Shown: positions 1 through 12,151 of the stretch, in pieces
Layout: every line of letters begins with the position of its first letter
How positions within the stretch are numbered: position 1 is the first letter of the stretch
Source: Epiperipatus broadwayi
Lineage: Eukaryota; Onychophora; Udeonychophora; Euonychophora; Peripatidae
Reading direction: 5' to 3'
Assembly (NCBI GenBank): GCA_028023455.1
Contig: JAQFVV010000570.1
Coordinates: forward strand, 124,001 to 188,000
Length of the DNA: 64,000 nt
The notes under the pieces: generated by a model
What the model was told of the DNA's origin: nothing
The model's database searches: none
What the model saw: only the letters and a program-made list of their open reading frames with translations
Made by a program: the position numbers and the translations under genes

Positions 1-2291
1 CAAAAATCAAGACTACAAGTTTACCTAATGGCAACCAAAAAGGAAATTTTGGGGTAAAAGCCTAACATATCGGGCTCAAACCCCTAATTCCCACTAACTG
101 CTGCTGCTACACTCAACAATAAACAAAATACCTCTCTGGATTAAAACAACCATCAATGTCAGAACCATGAAGTGGATCCTCATCAAACGAAGATGGTGTA
201 ATAAATCAAAGAACGGAAACCTCATGAAGGATCATATATTTAGTTACCTGTGATGATCCAAACTATCAAAAGTAAAAAATATATTCTTCCATGAATTCCC
301 TTGGGATGTGCAGATAATAAAAAAAAATTTATATAATGATTTACTATTTATTATTAAAAACTAAGAAAGAAATTATTAACTGATTCTATAGACTTGCACA
401 TAAGAATTCAATAAAAACTTTTTTTAAGATTTTATTTGTGGATACTAATTATCGCTATTGGAGATTGAGGTCATGCTGGAAATTCAATGAAGTGGCTTCG
501 AGTAGTAATAAAGAAACAAATAGAAAAGTAGTATAAGGGAAATCTTTATCTATCAATCTTCACAATTTGACTTATTTATAAATATTTGAAAGAAGGTTGC
601 GTGCGTATGTGACAAATCAAAATGGCAGAGCTTTAACTATATTTATGTTAACGGGTCAAGGGTTAAATTATATTATATTATTTATTTATGTGATTAGAAA
701 ATAATAATTGTCATTTGGAATAGTGTTTAACAAATCTGATTCAATAACGAAACTGTATGCAGAAATCTTGTTGTGGTATTTTTTTGTGTATTTTATGTAT
801 TATTGAAATTCTTATTCTCATTCATGTTTACTCTCAGCCGTGACGCCACCCGACCTGAGTCTGAGCTAGCTGATGGTCAAAACCTCTCTCACATGTTCTT
901 AAGACAGTGACTGTTATTTATTGGTAATATATTCACTTCTTGTAATTCTTATTTTTTTATAAGATTGGCGCTTGGAATCCTAGTGATGTTCATAAATATG
1001 CATTGGGAATCTATTAGTTACTGAGAACGAATTTGTAAGACATTCATATCAATTAGTGATTAAATCAAACATAGTTTTGATTAAATATATACGTAAGCAC
1101 ATATGTTTAGAGTTGAAAGTGTATCAGATGAAAATTAGTATTATTATTGTCTATATTTTGCAAATGCTGAAATTATTATTTGCAAAAGATCCTTCTTTTT
1201 ATGCTTAATTTGATGTCATGTCACATTCAAATTAGAGGTTTTTCTAAATTTGCAGGAGGTTGTAAATGATAAAAGCAATTGTGGAATAAATTATAAAAGT
1301 ATGAATGCCTTTACTTTGTTAATGGAAGCAAATTATTTTATTATTTCTAAGCAATGTAAAATGACTAATAAAGATTATTATAATGATATTTTAAAATAAA
1401 CAAAATATTTATTTGAACATTTATAAAATTACTGAATAGGTTTATTACAATTTTTATAAATTATATTGTATTCTTAAAGACATGATAAATGAATTAATTT
1501 CATGTACATGCATTTTGCTTTCAAATAAAATATACATAATAAAATATTGCATTTTAAGAAAATATTTTGCCTTTTTCTGGAAATATAGAATATTTAGGCT
1601 TTTATTGTGGATAAAACATAAATATTGCATAAAACCTACTCTGTGCATTTTAATATTTGCTTTATTATAAAATATGTATTGCTTTTAAAGGATTACTGTG
1701 TTCCTAATAAATTATTTATTACTCAATAAAAATTTGCATTGCTTTAATGGAAAATATATTGTTCCTTATCAATGTCTCATTGCATGAAGTTTTAAATGTT
1801 TTTCAAAAGGAAATACTCTTTGTACTGTCAGAAATAAATAGTATGCTTTCTACTTTTCATTTTATATTTGAAATGCTTCAAAAGAAATTATATTTTCTTA
1901 TTGCTGTATTATTTCAATAAATACATCGTTATTTACCTTGAATGATTTTTCAAATTATGTCAATGCTTACAAATTTTAAGTAACTTGAATTTTAATTAAT
2001 TGTTTTGCCAATATTTAATAATCATATCATCCAGATACTTTAATAAACCAACATGTCCAAGGTCTCATTCTTGAAACTATTGTATTGCCAAATAGTATTG
2101 AAATCAAAGATTTATGAACTATAAAATGATAAAAGGGTTACAAATATTTAGTTATAAATTGTATTCATAAATGTGTTATATTTATAATACTGCATATTTA
2201 TTATTTATGTATGATTTGTAATGTTTATTATGAGAGTTCTCAAAATAATAGTATAGGAAATTGTTTAGAATGCATGGAGTAGATGTATATT
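1..2291. other. AT-rich sequence with no recognised gene
   Basis: No open frame here reads like a protein and no terminal repeats were found. A slightly more GC-rich patch at about 836-890 resembles no family I know. Most likely intergenic or old repeat sequence. Confidence 0.5.
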
Positions 2292-2830
2292 TTGGTGCTG
2301 ATATAGTACGTGCTCAGTGGCCATTTTAAATTTTAAAACACCCAAAAACACTGCTGGTACATGCAAGCGATAAATGACATCGACTAGAAACATTGTTTAC
2401 AAAAAATAAAATAGCCTGAGGTGCTACAATTAAAAAAGAGATGAAAGAAGTAATGTGGAAGTTAAATAGCCTGAGGCACTATACTTAAAAAAGTATGGGG
2501 AAAGAGAGTTGTGTAAGACATTAAACAGCCTGAGGTGCTACAATTAAAAAAATTGCTGAAAAATAATAAAAAAAATGCTGTAAATCAAACATTGTAATAG
2601 TAAATCTCAAAAAATTAACATATGTTAAGGCAAAGTATTCATATGAAATGCAGTACATTAAAAAAAAATCATAAATGCTATTTACAAAAACCTGGGTGTA
2701 TATAGTGATAATTAGAAAAATAAAAAATGCTACCTTCAAAAGCTTATTCCTATAATGATTAGCGATAATTAGAAAAATAATAAATCCTACTTTCAAAAGC
2801 TTATTCCTGTCTTTCAACAATATACACCTT
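2292..2830. repeat. Left outer arm of a large inverted-repeat nest
   Basis: The segment 2292-2398 reappears in reverse complement at about 10874-10982. The rest of the arm (runs such as TAGCCTGAGGTGCTACAATT and AAAAGCTTATTCCTGTCTTT) reappears reversed at 10490-10870. Identity by eye is about 85-90 percent over some 500 bp. The TAGCCTGAGG block recurs two to three times inside the arm, so each arm also has direct sub-repeats. These look like the ends of one large foldback element or of two oppositely oriented copies of a repeat. No coding capacity was recognised. Confidence 0.75.
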
Positions 2831-4155
2831 TACCCCGCTTAGTAATTGGCTACTTAACAATATTTCACAATAGCGATCATCATCAATTTGTACCCATTAC
2901 TTCGATTTACAATTGATTATTCACTATAATGATCGAGGAAAAAAAAATTTGGCAGCCATCTTGAATTTTGCATCACTGATGACATCAGAGAATAGATATT
3001 TTAAATTCATTTTACCCAAAAGCTAAAGTACATTACTGTAATTGTATAGCACATACAATATTTTATTCATAAAACACAATGTTAGTGCTGCATTCAGTAT
3101 TTTGAATATAGAACGCATAAACTTAAAATATATATAATTACTGAATCTATAATACTACATACATATAAGTGTTGAATGTCTTTGGAAAAATTAAACTTTA
3201 TTTAAATATAATGTACAGTACTTGGTTTATTTAAATAAAGTTTAATTTTTCTAGACATTCAGTACTTATATTAGATTATGAAAACAGTACAACTAAAATA
3301 CCATCATCACAAACTTTCAGGAAAACACTAAATGCTAATGTTAAATTGTGTGTGTGTGTTCCTTAATTACGCACACCCAAGTGGTTTCAAATCAAAAGAA
3401 AAACATTTTTTTAAAAAAAAGATAGCATTTAAAATAAGTGTTAACAAATAATCTTTCTACACAAATGGGGGGGGCACTATTACATTACTAAAAATATACA
3501 GTAAAAAAAATAAACTTAGCGTATGGTTTTAAAAAATTAGAAAAGTTAGATTTTTTTTCTTTTAAAATAAGTTGATTTTTTTTTTTTTCTAAAGTTGACT
3601 GATTTACGATACGCATTAAGCCTTTTGTTACCCTGGAGTACAGTAATAAGTCTTTTATGTTCAATTAAATAATTTATAATTCAACACTGTTTTTTAATTT
3701 GAATAATTTCACATAAGTAAAAAACATAAATGTACAGTAATATGTACTGCAATACAAATTTTAAAAAAAATGCACTTCAGTATGGATTTTTTTTTTCATT
3801 ACAATGAAAAACTTCTGGGGAAGAATACTGTATAAAAACTCTTAAATTCAAATTTAGTTTTACTTTCTCTTTCTTCTTGATGTACTGTACTTTTTAAACA
3901 GTGAAAATATGCATTTTTTTCCCTAGTGATATAAAATTTTTCTTTTTAGATACCATATTTAGTCATCATTGCCATGAAAAAAATCAAGAAAATCTTTGAG
4001 CTTGGAAACCAATGTGGATATTTTACATCGACTGAAACTGACCAATTTTTTTCCCATAGACCTCCATTATAAAAACATATTCTGTATACGATATTCTTGC
4101 TTAACGATGAGTTTTGGATGACCAATTGCCATCACTAAGTGGGGTAAAAGTGTAT
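2822..4155. mobile_element. DNA transposon-like insertion with TACCCC terminal inverted repeats
   Basis: The left end reads TATACACCTTTACCCCGCTT. The right end, reversed, reads TATACACTTTTACCCCACTT, and similarity continues for about 35 bp. The insertion interrupts the left arm of the surrounding inverted repeat, because the arm resumes at about 4156 where its partner (10090 and leftward) predicts. Flanking TA would fit a Tc1/mariner/pogo-type target duplication. No transposase frame is visible, so it is probably non-autonomous. It contains a hairpin and an RTE scrap at 3168-3335. Confidence 0.6.
3168..3335. repeat. Hairpin of two repeat tails joined to an RTE LINE fragment
   Basis: Two arms of about 55 bp (3170-3215 and 3228-3290) are inverted copies sharing AAATTAAACTTTATTTAAAT. 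Immediately outside, 3290-3335 matches in reverse the RTE coding sequence at 52937-52985, including GTTTGTGATGATGGT. At 53 kb the same RTE segment is followed by the same tail after a small indel, so about 100 bp including the junction is shared by both loci. Confidence 0.65.
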
Positions 4156-4498
4156 ACTAAATCAGTATTATAATTTTAAAAAACAATATTTAAAAACTAT
4201 AATGCTATAAATCAAACATTGTAATGTAACATTAAATAGCCTAAGGTGCTACAATGGAAAAAAGTGTGATAAAAGAAAAAAAAGCAAATAAAGAATGTAA
4301 CATAGAACATTAAAAAAATTATAAAATCCTTTAAAATAAATCAAAAACGCTATTTATATAATGATAATCAGACATTGTAATAGTAAATCTCAAAAAATTA
4401 ATGTATGTTAAGGCATTTACAAGAAAGCCTTTATATAGCGATAATTAGAAAAAAAATAAATCCTACTTTCAAAAGCTTATTCCTGTCTTTCAACAGTA
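4156..4498. repeat. Inner part of the left inverted arm
   Basis: This matches the reverse complement of about 9740-10090: the CTAAGGTGCTACAATGGAAA block pairs with TTTCCATTGTAGCACCTTAG, followed by shared sequence around CAAACATTGTAAT. It resumes the arm interrupted by the TACCCC-ended insertion. Confidence 0.7.
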
Positions 4499-6485
4499 TA
4501 TACTAAATCTCAAAAATCAATATTATAATTTAATAAATAATATTTAAAAAGTATATTGCTAAATCTCAAATGGCGGGAACATGACTTTCAACACTATTTC
4601 ATGGAGTATCAACAAATAAAAAACCTAATTAACTTATTTTTAAAAATATATAACATTTTATATTTGGCTTCGGGATTATCCCTCTAAAAATTATAATAAT
4701 AAATCACAAATCTTAATAATAGACATATCAATACATATTACAGTTAGCATTTATTTAAGTAATTTTTTACCAATATTTTAAGAATTTAAAAAAAATTACC
4801 AACTTTCTGAATCAGATGGTCGTCCGCACAGGCTGAATTTGGTTCTTCCTAGATCTCTTCATTAGTGCAAAACCATAAAGCCATCAACAAATTGTACTTT
4901 TAAGATTTAAGTTTATTACTTTAAAAAAAGATGCCAGTAAAATTAATTTATTTAGAAAATATCGCAGCTTGACATCGCCTTTTTCAAATTTGTTTTTAAA
5001 ACTCTGTGCTTGGATCTCACACAAATTAAACCAGGTATGTGTGATGTAAAATAATTTCCAAAAATCAGGCTTCAGGATCGGCTTTTGTCTTACTAAGATA
5101 AAAGTAATAAGTTAAGAATTTTAACAATAGAAAGCTAAAGTTGTAAACAAGCTAATAGACTTTTATGCCTCAAACCTAACTTTTAAGCAAATGCAATAGA
5201 GGGGTAAAATTTATTATAAAAAATTTATTATAAAAAATTTATAATAAATTAATGATTTAAAAATATAATCACACTGTAACATATTACATGTCACAATTTG
5301 TACTCGCATATATATGTGTGCCGATACATGTATTAGTTTTAAAATTTAAGTTTTAACACTTTAAAAAAGATGCAAATAAAATTAATTGGTAATTTATTCC
5401 GAAAATATTGCTTTTCATTAATATTTAAAAAATAAAAAAATTAAAGACCAAAGATTTTGTATCGAAACTCATCTTTTATACCCACTTTCAAATCATATGA
5501 ACACATACTCTTTATATTTCAGTTTTTTTATTTTTAAAATATTAATGAAAAACAGGTCAATTGTTTTTGTAATATTTTCGGATTACCTATTAATTTTACT
5601 TGCGACTTCTATAAAGTGTTAAAACTTAAATCTTAAAATTAATACATGTATCGGCACACATATACATGCGAGTATAAATTGTGACATGTAATATGTTACA
5701 GTGTGGTTATATTTTTAAATCATTAAATTAATATAAATTTTTTATAATAAATTTTACCCCTCTATTGCATTTGCTTACAAGTTAGATTTAAGGCATAAAA
5801 GTCCGTTAGCTTGTTTACAGCTCTTTTTTATAATTTGAAAGTTTAGCTTTCTATTGATAAATTTCTTAACTTAGCACTTTTATCTTAGTAAGACAAAAGC
5901 CAATCCCGAAGCCTGATTCTTGGAAATTATCTTACGTCACACATACCTAGTATAATTTGTGTGAGACCCAAGCACAGAGTTTTAAAAATAAATTTGAAAG
6001 AGACGATGCCAAGCTGCGATATTTCCTGAATAAATTAATTCTACTGGTATCTTCTTTAAAGTAATAAACTTAAATCTTAAAAGTATAATTTGTTGATGGC
6101 TTTATGGTTTTGCACTAATGAAGAGATCTAGGAAGAACCAAATTCAGCCTGTGCAGATGACCATCCGATCCAGAAAGTTGGTATTTTTTTTTAAATTCTT
6201 AAAATATTGGTAAAAAATTACTTAAATAAATGCTAAGTGTAATATGTATTAATATGTCTACTATTAAGATTTGTGATTTATTATTATAACTCTTAGTTCG
6301 AGGGATAATCCCAAAGCCAAATGTAAAATACTATATATTTTTAAAAATAAGTTAATTAGGTTTTTTATTTTTGATACTCCATGAAATAGTGTTGAAAGTC
6401 ATGTCCCCGCCATTTAAGATTTAGCAATATACTTTTTAAATATTATTTTTTTAATTTATAATACTGATTTTTGAGATTTAGTATT
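4499..6485. repeat. 2 kb near-perfect palindrome
   Basis: The left arm (about 4499-5442) and right arm (about 5520-6485) are reverse complements over more than 900 bp, with a spacer of roughly 75 bp. Matching landmarks include CAAATGGCGGGAACATGACT near 4568 with its reverse near 6400, and CTAGATCTCTTCATTAGTGC near 4850 with its reverse near 6115. The arms differ by scattered substitutions and small indels, so the duplication is fairly young. No coding frame was recognised. It may be a foldback transposon or a head-to-head duplication of a repeat. Confidence 0.85.
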
Positions 6486-7719
6486 ATAACGGTTGAATGA
6501 AGAAGTGGAAGTTGCAGTCTTACTGTATCTGCACTACAGGGCGCCACCAGTCCATTTGAACCTGGAAAATTTATAGAGTAGGCAGATACGTGCTGTTAAG
6601 ATCCAATTTTTATATATATTTTTATTCTGACCGTCAGCCCAATGCCACTAGCTCAGTGAGATGCATAGATTTACAAAATATAAATTGTTAAAATATCTTT
6701 TCAATATTAACAAAAATAAAATACGCCACTACCAGTAATTAACACACAAACATTTATTAACGCACATATAAATAAAATTTGAGGATCAAAATTTATTATT
6801 TAGATTAGCTATTAATTTTTAAATTTTTAATTTTAAACAATCAGCACAGATGAATTTGATATTTTTAAGAGTGCCAAGTATGAATAAACTACATAGATTG
6901 CATTTGAAAAGAAAATATTCTATCCCTTATTTAACCTTAGGCCAAAAGTTCACAGTCAAACCAATATCAATCCATCTGATACATCGATGTATTCAATGCA
7001 GCATGAATACGACAGCACATATATCATACTGTCAGGAATGCACATCTGAACAGCATGGTTATAGAAGACATTGACTCTCATCCAGTACAGGAATACTACA
7101 TCTGTCTGGCGAGAACAATAAAAAAAACTCTATAGGAAGGGACTGTGTTTCCGTCTTACTATCCCATTCCATAGGCAAAGGGATGATCCAAGGAGCAGGG
7201 AATATCGTCTGTCTCCGATGGTCAATAAGAAAGGCATATTTCGCCTGAGTGCAGGTGATCCTGCATGTAGCGGACCTCATACTACATTTACTAATCACAT
7301 CAATACATCCAATCCATTGACCCAATTTAACTACGAAACAAATAACCTAAGATTTACCCTCGGGCTTGATTAAACTAATATAACTTTATAAATCTATACA
7401 GCCATTCACACCTGACTTAAATTTAGCATTTATTAAGTTTAGTTTAACGAAAAAACAGAAATCATAATAAAACTTAAAGGAACAAAAAAAATAAATGGAA
7501 ATGATTTTTAGCAAACTCAAAGGTATAAAAATTAAACATTAATAAATATAGCTTTACTTCTCACTATATGTAAAATCTATAATTGTTAATTAGAGAAGAT
7601 ATAAATTAGTATTAAAGTTTATCGGCTAAACGTTTTCGAGGATCCATGCCTCATATTCATAGCCTTCATAAAATGTATAATAAAATAGATGCAAATACAA
7701 ATATTCAAATAAGCTAGTA
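6486..7719. other. Unrecognised sequence between palindrome and Penelope fossil
   Basis: A patch at about 6530-6660 and 6950-7320 has a more balanced base composition than the surroundings and short open frames on both strands (for example 6850-7074 plus and 7059-7325 minus). None resembles a family I recognise. It may be the body of the element whose arms flank it. Confidence 0.4.
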
Positions 7720-8031
7720 TTACGTAGCCCATTTCTTCGAGATCTCAAAGCAAGTGTCTTTTCTATTAATGGCATGGATGTTTCCATTGATGTAAAATGC
7801 CTCCTTTATTTTTCTTTTGTGATCATTTGATTCTGAGCACAATATTATGGGATTGGCTGGTGTGAAGTTGTGTCCAGATTGTTTAGCATGCTCCAAAAAT
7901 ACAGAGGATGTGTTGCTATTCTTCTGAGCTGTTAAATGTGTAAATATGTTGAGCCAGTTTAGTATTGATTGTAGCTTTCGTTTCACCATAATATATAGCG
8001 TGGCATCCAGCCTAGTCAGATTAAAGTTCAT
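7720..8031 (-). pseudogene. Penelope-like element, GIY-YIG endonuclease C-terminal fossil
   Basis: The frame reads a degraded first part of a GIY-YIG nuclease, with KRKL near the start of the domain (families usually have a G-E-T-K-R-L block). Then comes SSVFLEHAKQSGHNF, a basic KRKIKEAFYI block and INRKD near the end. The order H-x(4)-GH, K-R-x-IKEA-x-x-I, I-N-R is typical of the endonuclease tail of Penelope-like retroelements. Only about 100 residues are open. No linked reverse transcriptase was recognised upstream, so this is a truncated or decayed copy. It lies on the minus strand inside the inverted-repeat nest. Confidence 0.65.
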
Positions 8032-8810
8032 TTTAAAAAAATTAGCTTTAGCTTGTCAAATCTTGAAAGTTCTTAATTACTTTTTTTTACAATTTTTCCG
8101 TTTATATCTTACAGTAGAAGAGCTCCCGGTTCTTGCTGCCAATTCCCGCAAAGACTTTCATGGAAGACCGGTCTGTTGTTCATACCGTAGTTCTCAATCC
8201 AGAGGCTGCCTTAGCTGGTTCAAACCTGGTACTATTTAATTGCAGTACCCATATGATTCGGGGTTCACAAAAGTACCATTCATAATTCAAGTCATTTCAT
8301 TTTTAAATAAGCGAGAGAGGGTAACAAGTGTGTCTTATCACGCTTCTCAAAAAAAAATCAAGCTGGAACTGTCCTTAATTTCAATATTTTTCCTTTTATA
8401 CCCATCATCTGGATTCACTGAATAATCAATCATTTTCATTAGGGTCCGAGCGTTTGTTTCTGCTTCTATTGGACATTCTGCTTCAGAGCAAAAAACAATC
8501 TTTAATTTTTATCTATATCTTTCATCTGACTTTTTAATTATATAAGATCCCCAAGGGCTAGTTTGCTTTTCGATAATTAATAACACAATCATTTCCATTT
8601 TGAGATTTCAGGAATTAATTCTTGTTTCTATTTTTACTTATGTTACTTTTTACTAAAATATTTTATATTTAGATCTTTTATCTTTTTTTATAAAAAATAG
8701 ATTCAAATACTTTTTTTTAAAAAAAAAAACCTTTAAAGTTTTGCATGTGTGAATATATACGTTTAACAACTCTAATTTTTAGCTTTTAGTTTTTATTTTA
8801 ATCTTAAATT
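8032..8810. other. Unassigned sequence upstream of the Penelope fossil
   Basis: About 8100-8260 and 8320-8480 have a less AT-rich composition, which would fit further decayed element sequence. I could not assign its frames to reverse transcriptase motifs. Confidence 0.35.
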
Positions 8811-10100
8811 AATGTAATGGCATATTATATACCGTTACAATATATACTGTTGATTTATTTCAAAGGATTTTTAAATTTTTTTAATTTTCAATATTACTTC
8901 CTTTTTTCATTTTTTTTACCCCGCACATTTTTCCATTGTAGCACCTTAGGCTATTTAATTTTCCATGTTACTTTCTTTTCCTGCACTTTTTTTAATATTT
9001 TAAGATTTACTATTATTGTTTGATTTATAGCATTTTTGATTTTTCTAATTACATATAGTGAAATTCATTTTCCCCGCCATTTGAGATTTAGTATATACTG
9101 TTGAAAGACAAAAATAGGTTTTTGTAAGTAGCATTTATTATTTTTCTAATTATCGCTATATAAAAGCTTTTTGCAAATAGCATTTAGGATTTTTTTTTAA
9201 ATGCCTTAACATACGTTAATTTTTTGAGATTTACTATTACAATATTTGATTATCACTATATAAGTTAGTGTTTTTGATTTATTTTAAAGGATTTTGTAAT
9301 TTTTTTAATTTTCAATGTTGTTCTTTTTTTTTTCTTTTCCTGCACTTTTTCCCATTGTACCACCTTAGGCTATTTAATTTTCCACATTACTTTCTTTTCC
9401 CACATTTTTTTTAATATTTTGAGATTTACTATTACAATATTTGATTTATAGCATTATACTTTTTAAAGTTTTTTAAATTTACAATACTGATTTAAATAAG
9501 TCAATTATTTTATATAGCGCGATGTCTTTTATAAACTGTAATATTTTAAACAGCATTAAACTGTTGCACATGCGCTTTGGATTTTAACTATAAAATGAAT
9601 GAATACAAACACTTCAAACACATGATAAAGTCTTTGGAAAAGATAGAATGGCCATCTATCTTTTCGAACCCAAATGCTTTTGGATGGGCGAATCTTAAGT
9701 GTTTTAAAGTGAAAGCGTGAAATATTACAATACTGATTTAGTATATACTGTTGAAAGACAGGAATAGGCTTTTGAAAGTAGCATTTATTACTTTTGTAAT
9801 TATCGCTATATAAAGGCTTTTTGCAAATAATGCCTTAACATACATTAATTTTTTGAGATTTACTACAACAATGTTTGATTATCACTATATAAATTAGTGT
9901 TTTGATTTATTTTAAAGGATTTTGTAATTTTTTAATGTTCAATGTTACGTTCTTTTTTTGCTTTTTTCTTTTCCCGCACTTTTTTCCATTGTAGCACCTT
10001 AGGCTATTGAATGTTACATTACAATGTTTGATTTACAGCATTATAGTTTTTAAATATTGTTTTTTAAAATTATAATACTGATTTAAATAAAATACTACTT
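8811..10100. repeat. Right arm: repeated units of the inverted-repeat nest
   Basis: At least two long units run in the same direction, each containing a TATACTGTTGAAAGACA block (9100, 9740; a third near 10490), then AATTATCGCTATATAA, then a TTGTAGCACCTTAGGCTATT block (8938, 9358, 9990). They are the reverse complement of the sequence at 2400-2830 and 4160-4500. About 9500-9725 is a non-matching stretch between two copies of CAATACTGATTTA and contains a short palindrome (AAAAGATAGAATGGCCATCT), so it may be a nested insertion. Confidence 0.7.
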
Positions 10101-10116
10101 TTCTACTTCACCTTTG

Positions 10117-10470
10117 AGTAGTAAGTAATTTAAACTGCTTTACGCAAAAAAGTGAAGCTTGTCTAAAATATTATTAGAGTTATATGGCTAAGCGCTTTCA
10201 GAGAACTTAAGTCTCCATATTCATAGCCTACTTTAATTGAAGTTTAGCGGTGATTTATGCAAAATTTATGCAATAAACCGAAAAGAATCGTGCTTTGCAA
10301 TCTCCAGAAAATGGTAGTTATGAAAGAAACTGCATAAATTTTGCATAAATCACTGCTAAACTTCAATCAAGTAGGCTATGAATGTTGGAGCTTAAGTTCT
10401 CTGAAAGCGCTTAGCCATATAACTAATAATATTTTAGACAAGCTTCACTTTTTTGCGTAAAGCAGTTTAA
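10117..10470. repeat. Foldback (miniature inverted-repeat) element
   Basis: Arms of about 145 bp (10123-10270 and 10333-10470) are inverted copies. Each contains AAACTGCTTTACGCAAAAAA or its complement, and GGCTAAGCGCTTTCAGAGAA or its complement. The loop is about 60 bp. It interrupts the right arm of the nest where the left arm has no counterpart. No clear target duplication was found. Confidence 0.75.
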
Positions 10471-10479
10471 ATTAAATAC

Positions 10480-10982
10480 TGATTTAGTATATACTGTTAA
10501 AAGACAAGAATAAGCTTTTGAAAGTTGCGATTATTATTTTTCTAATTATCGCTAAGAAAATAGCGTTTAATTATTGTTATATACACCCAGGCTTTTGTAA
10601 ATAGATTTATGATTTTTTTTAATGTACTGCAATTCATGTGAAACTTTGCCTTAACATATGTTAATTTTTAGAGATTTACTATTACAATGCTTGATTTATA
10701 CCATTTTTGATTTTTTAGCAATTTTTTTTAATTGTAGCACCTCGGGCTATTTAATTTCCCACATTATTCTCTTTCCCTGCATTTTTAAAGTGTAGTGCCT
10801 CGGGCTATTTACTTTCCACATTACTTCGTTTATCCCCTTTTCAATTGTAGTGCCTTGGGCTATTTAATTTTTTGAAAACTGAGTGTTTCTAGTCGATGTC
10901 ATTTATCACTTGCATGTGCCAGCAGTTTTTGGGTGTTTTAAAATTCAAAATGGCCACCGAGTGTGTATTATATCAGCACTTA
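10480..10982. repeat. Right outer arm of the inverted-repeat nest
   Basis: Reverse-complement partner of 2292-2830. The terminal part includes TCTAGTCGATGTCATTTATC and AATGGCCACCGAGTG, matching the left end in reverse. Three TAGTGCC/TAGCACCT-type blocks are present near 10735, 10795 and 10845. Confidence 0.75.
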
Positions 10983-12151
10983 TATTTTTCTTATTAAATT
11001 GTGAAGCCACAATTTATATGCCTCGTTATATTTTGCTATAATTATTTTTTATCATTTTTTCACGTATATTATTGCCATATGAGATAGTATCCTTGTGAGA
11101 TATAGTCCATCTTAAGTGATAGTCAATGATACTATATTTTAGGCAATCTTTTGTGATGGTTTATTCTTGGTAATATTGCTAAGATTAGAGACAGTGTTCT
11201 CATTCTTTATGTGCACTTTTGGATATTTATTTTTGAGTCTATTCCATCATAATGCCTTTCTTTTATAGTCCTTGATGTTTATCATGATGAATATTTTTAA
11301 AATCATGCATAATACCAACCATATCCTTATTTTGGCTCAAGACTTGAACAATTGTTTTGAATAACTAGTAATTAAGTCTATAATAAAATACTTCTCAAAA
11401 AGCTTTTTCATATAGAAGGTAGACAGAATTTTATCTTGTATCTATTATATATATATATATATTGGTGTGTTCAAAGTTGTATTTATTATCTACATAAAAC
11501 AGGGATAGAGAATCTTTTTGCCCAATGGCTATTTGGATATTTATAGTATTATTCATAGGTCATACAAAATTACCCGTTTAAAAATTAGCCTGTTATATTT
11601 GATCAAAAACTTAAATAATTTATCCCTAATCAATAGGGATGGACAGCCTTTTCAACTTGAGGCTAATTTCAACTTTCTCTTTTTAAACAAGGGTCATAAT
11701 TTTTTTTTTGTTAATTAAAAATAATGTAATATCATTATTCTTTGATTGTTCCACATTTAATGACAAATTTTCCAATTCATGACATATTTATATTCTCAAA
11801 TTTCTTTTTATGCACCAAGACAATAAAGTCAATTACTCAAGGCTTTAATGCTGGACATCATCATGTATTGGCTTAGATAGCTTCTATCACACAAAGACTT
11901 GCCTATGGACATACCAAAGCAAGTCTAGAGACTTAAATAGGTTACACTGGCCTTCATTATTATTTTAGCATGACTTCAGTTCTCAAAGTATTTACACTGT
12001 AAATAATGTATTAATATGTATATATAATATTAATATTCTTTTGTCTGTATTATTTATGTATTAAAACATAATCCCAAGTTACTGCAATATTATTATTTTT
12101 ACCAAATGAAACTTATATAAGTCTAGACCTGTTTTAGCATACAGATCACCC
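10983..12151. other. AT-rich sequence with no recognised feature
   Basis: There is a short (AT)n tract at about 11446-11462 and a 66-residue open frame at 11518 that has no recognisable motif. Nothing else was seen. Confidence 0.5.

Noticed and set aside
7059-7325. An 88-codon minus-strand frame with balanced composition
   Set aside because: It reads like no known family, and the plus strand over the same region is also partly open; left as unassigned sequence.
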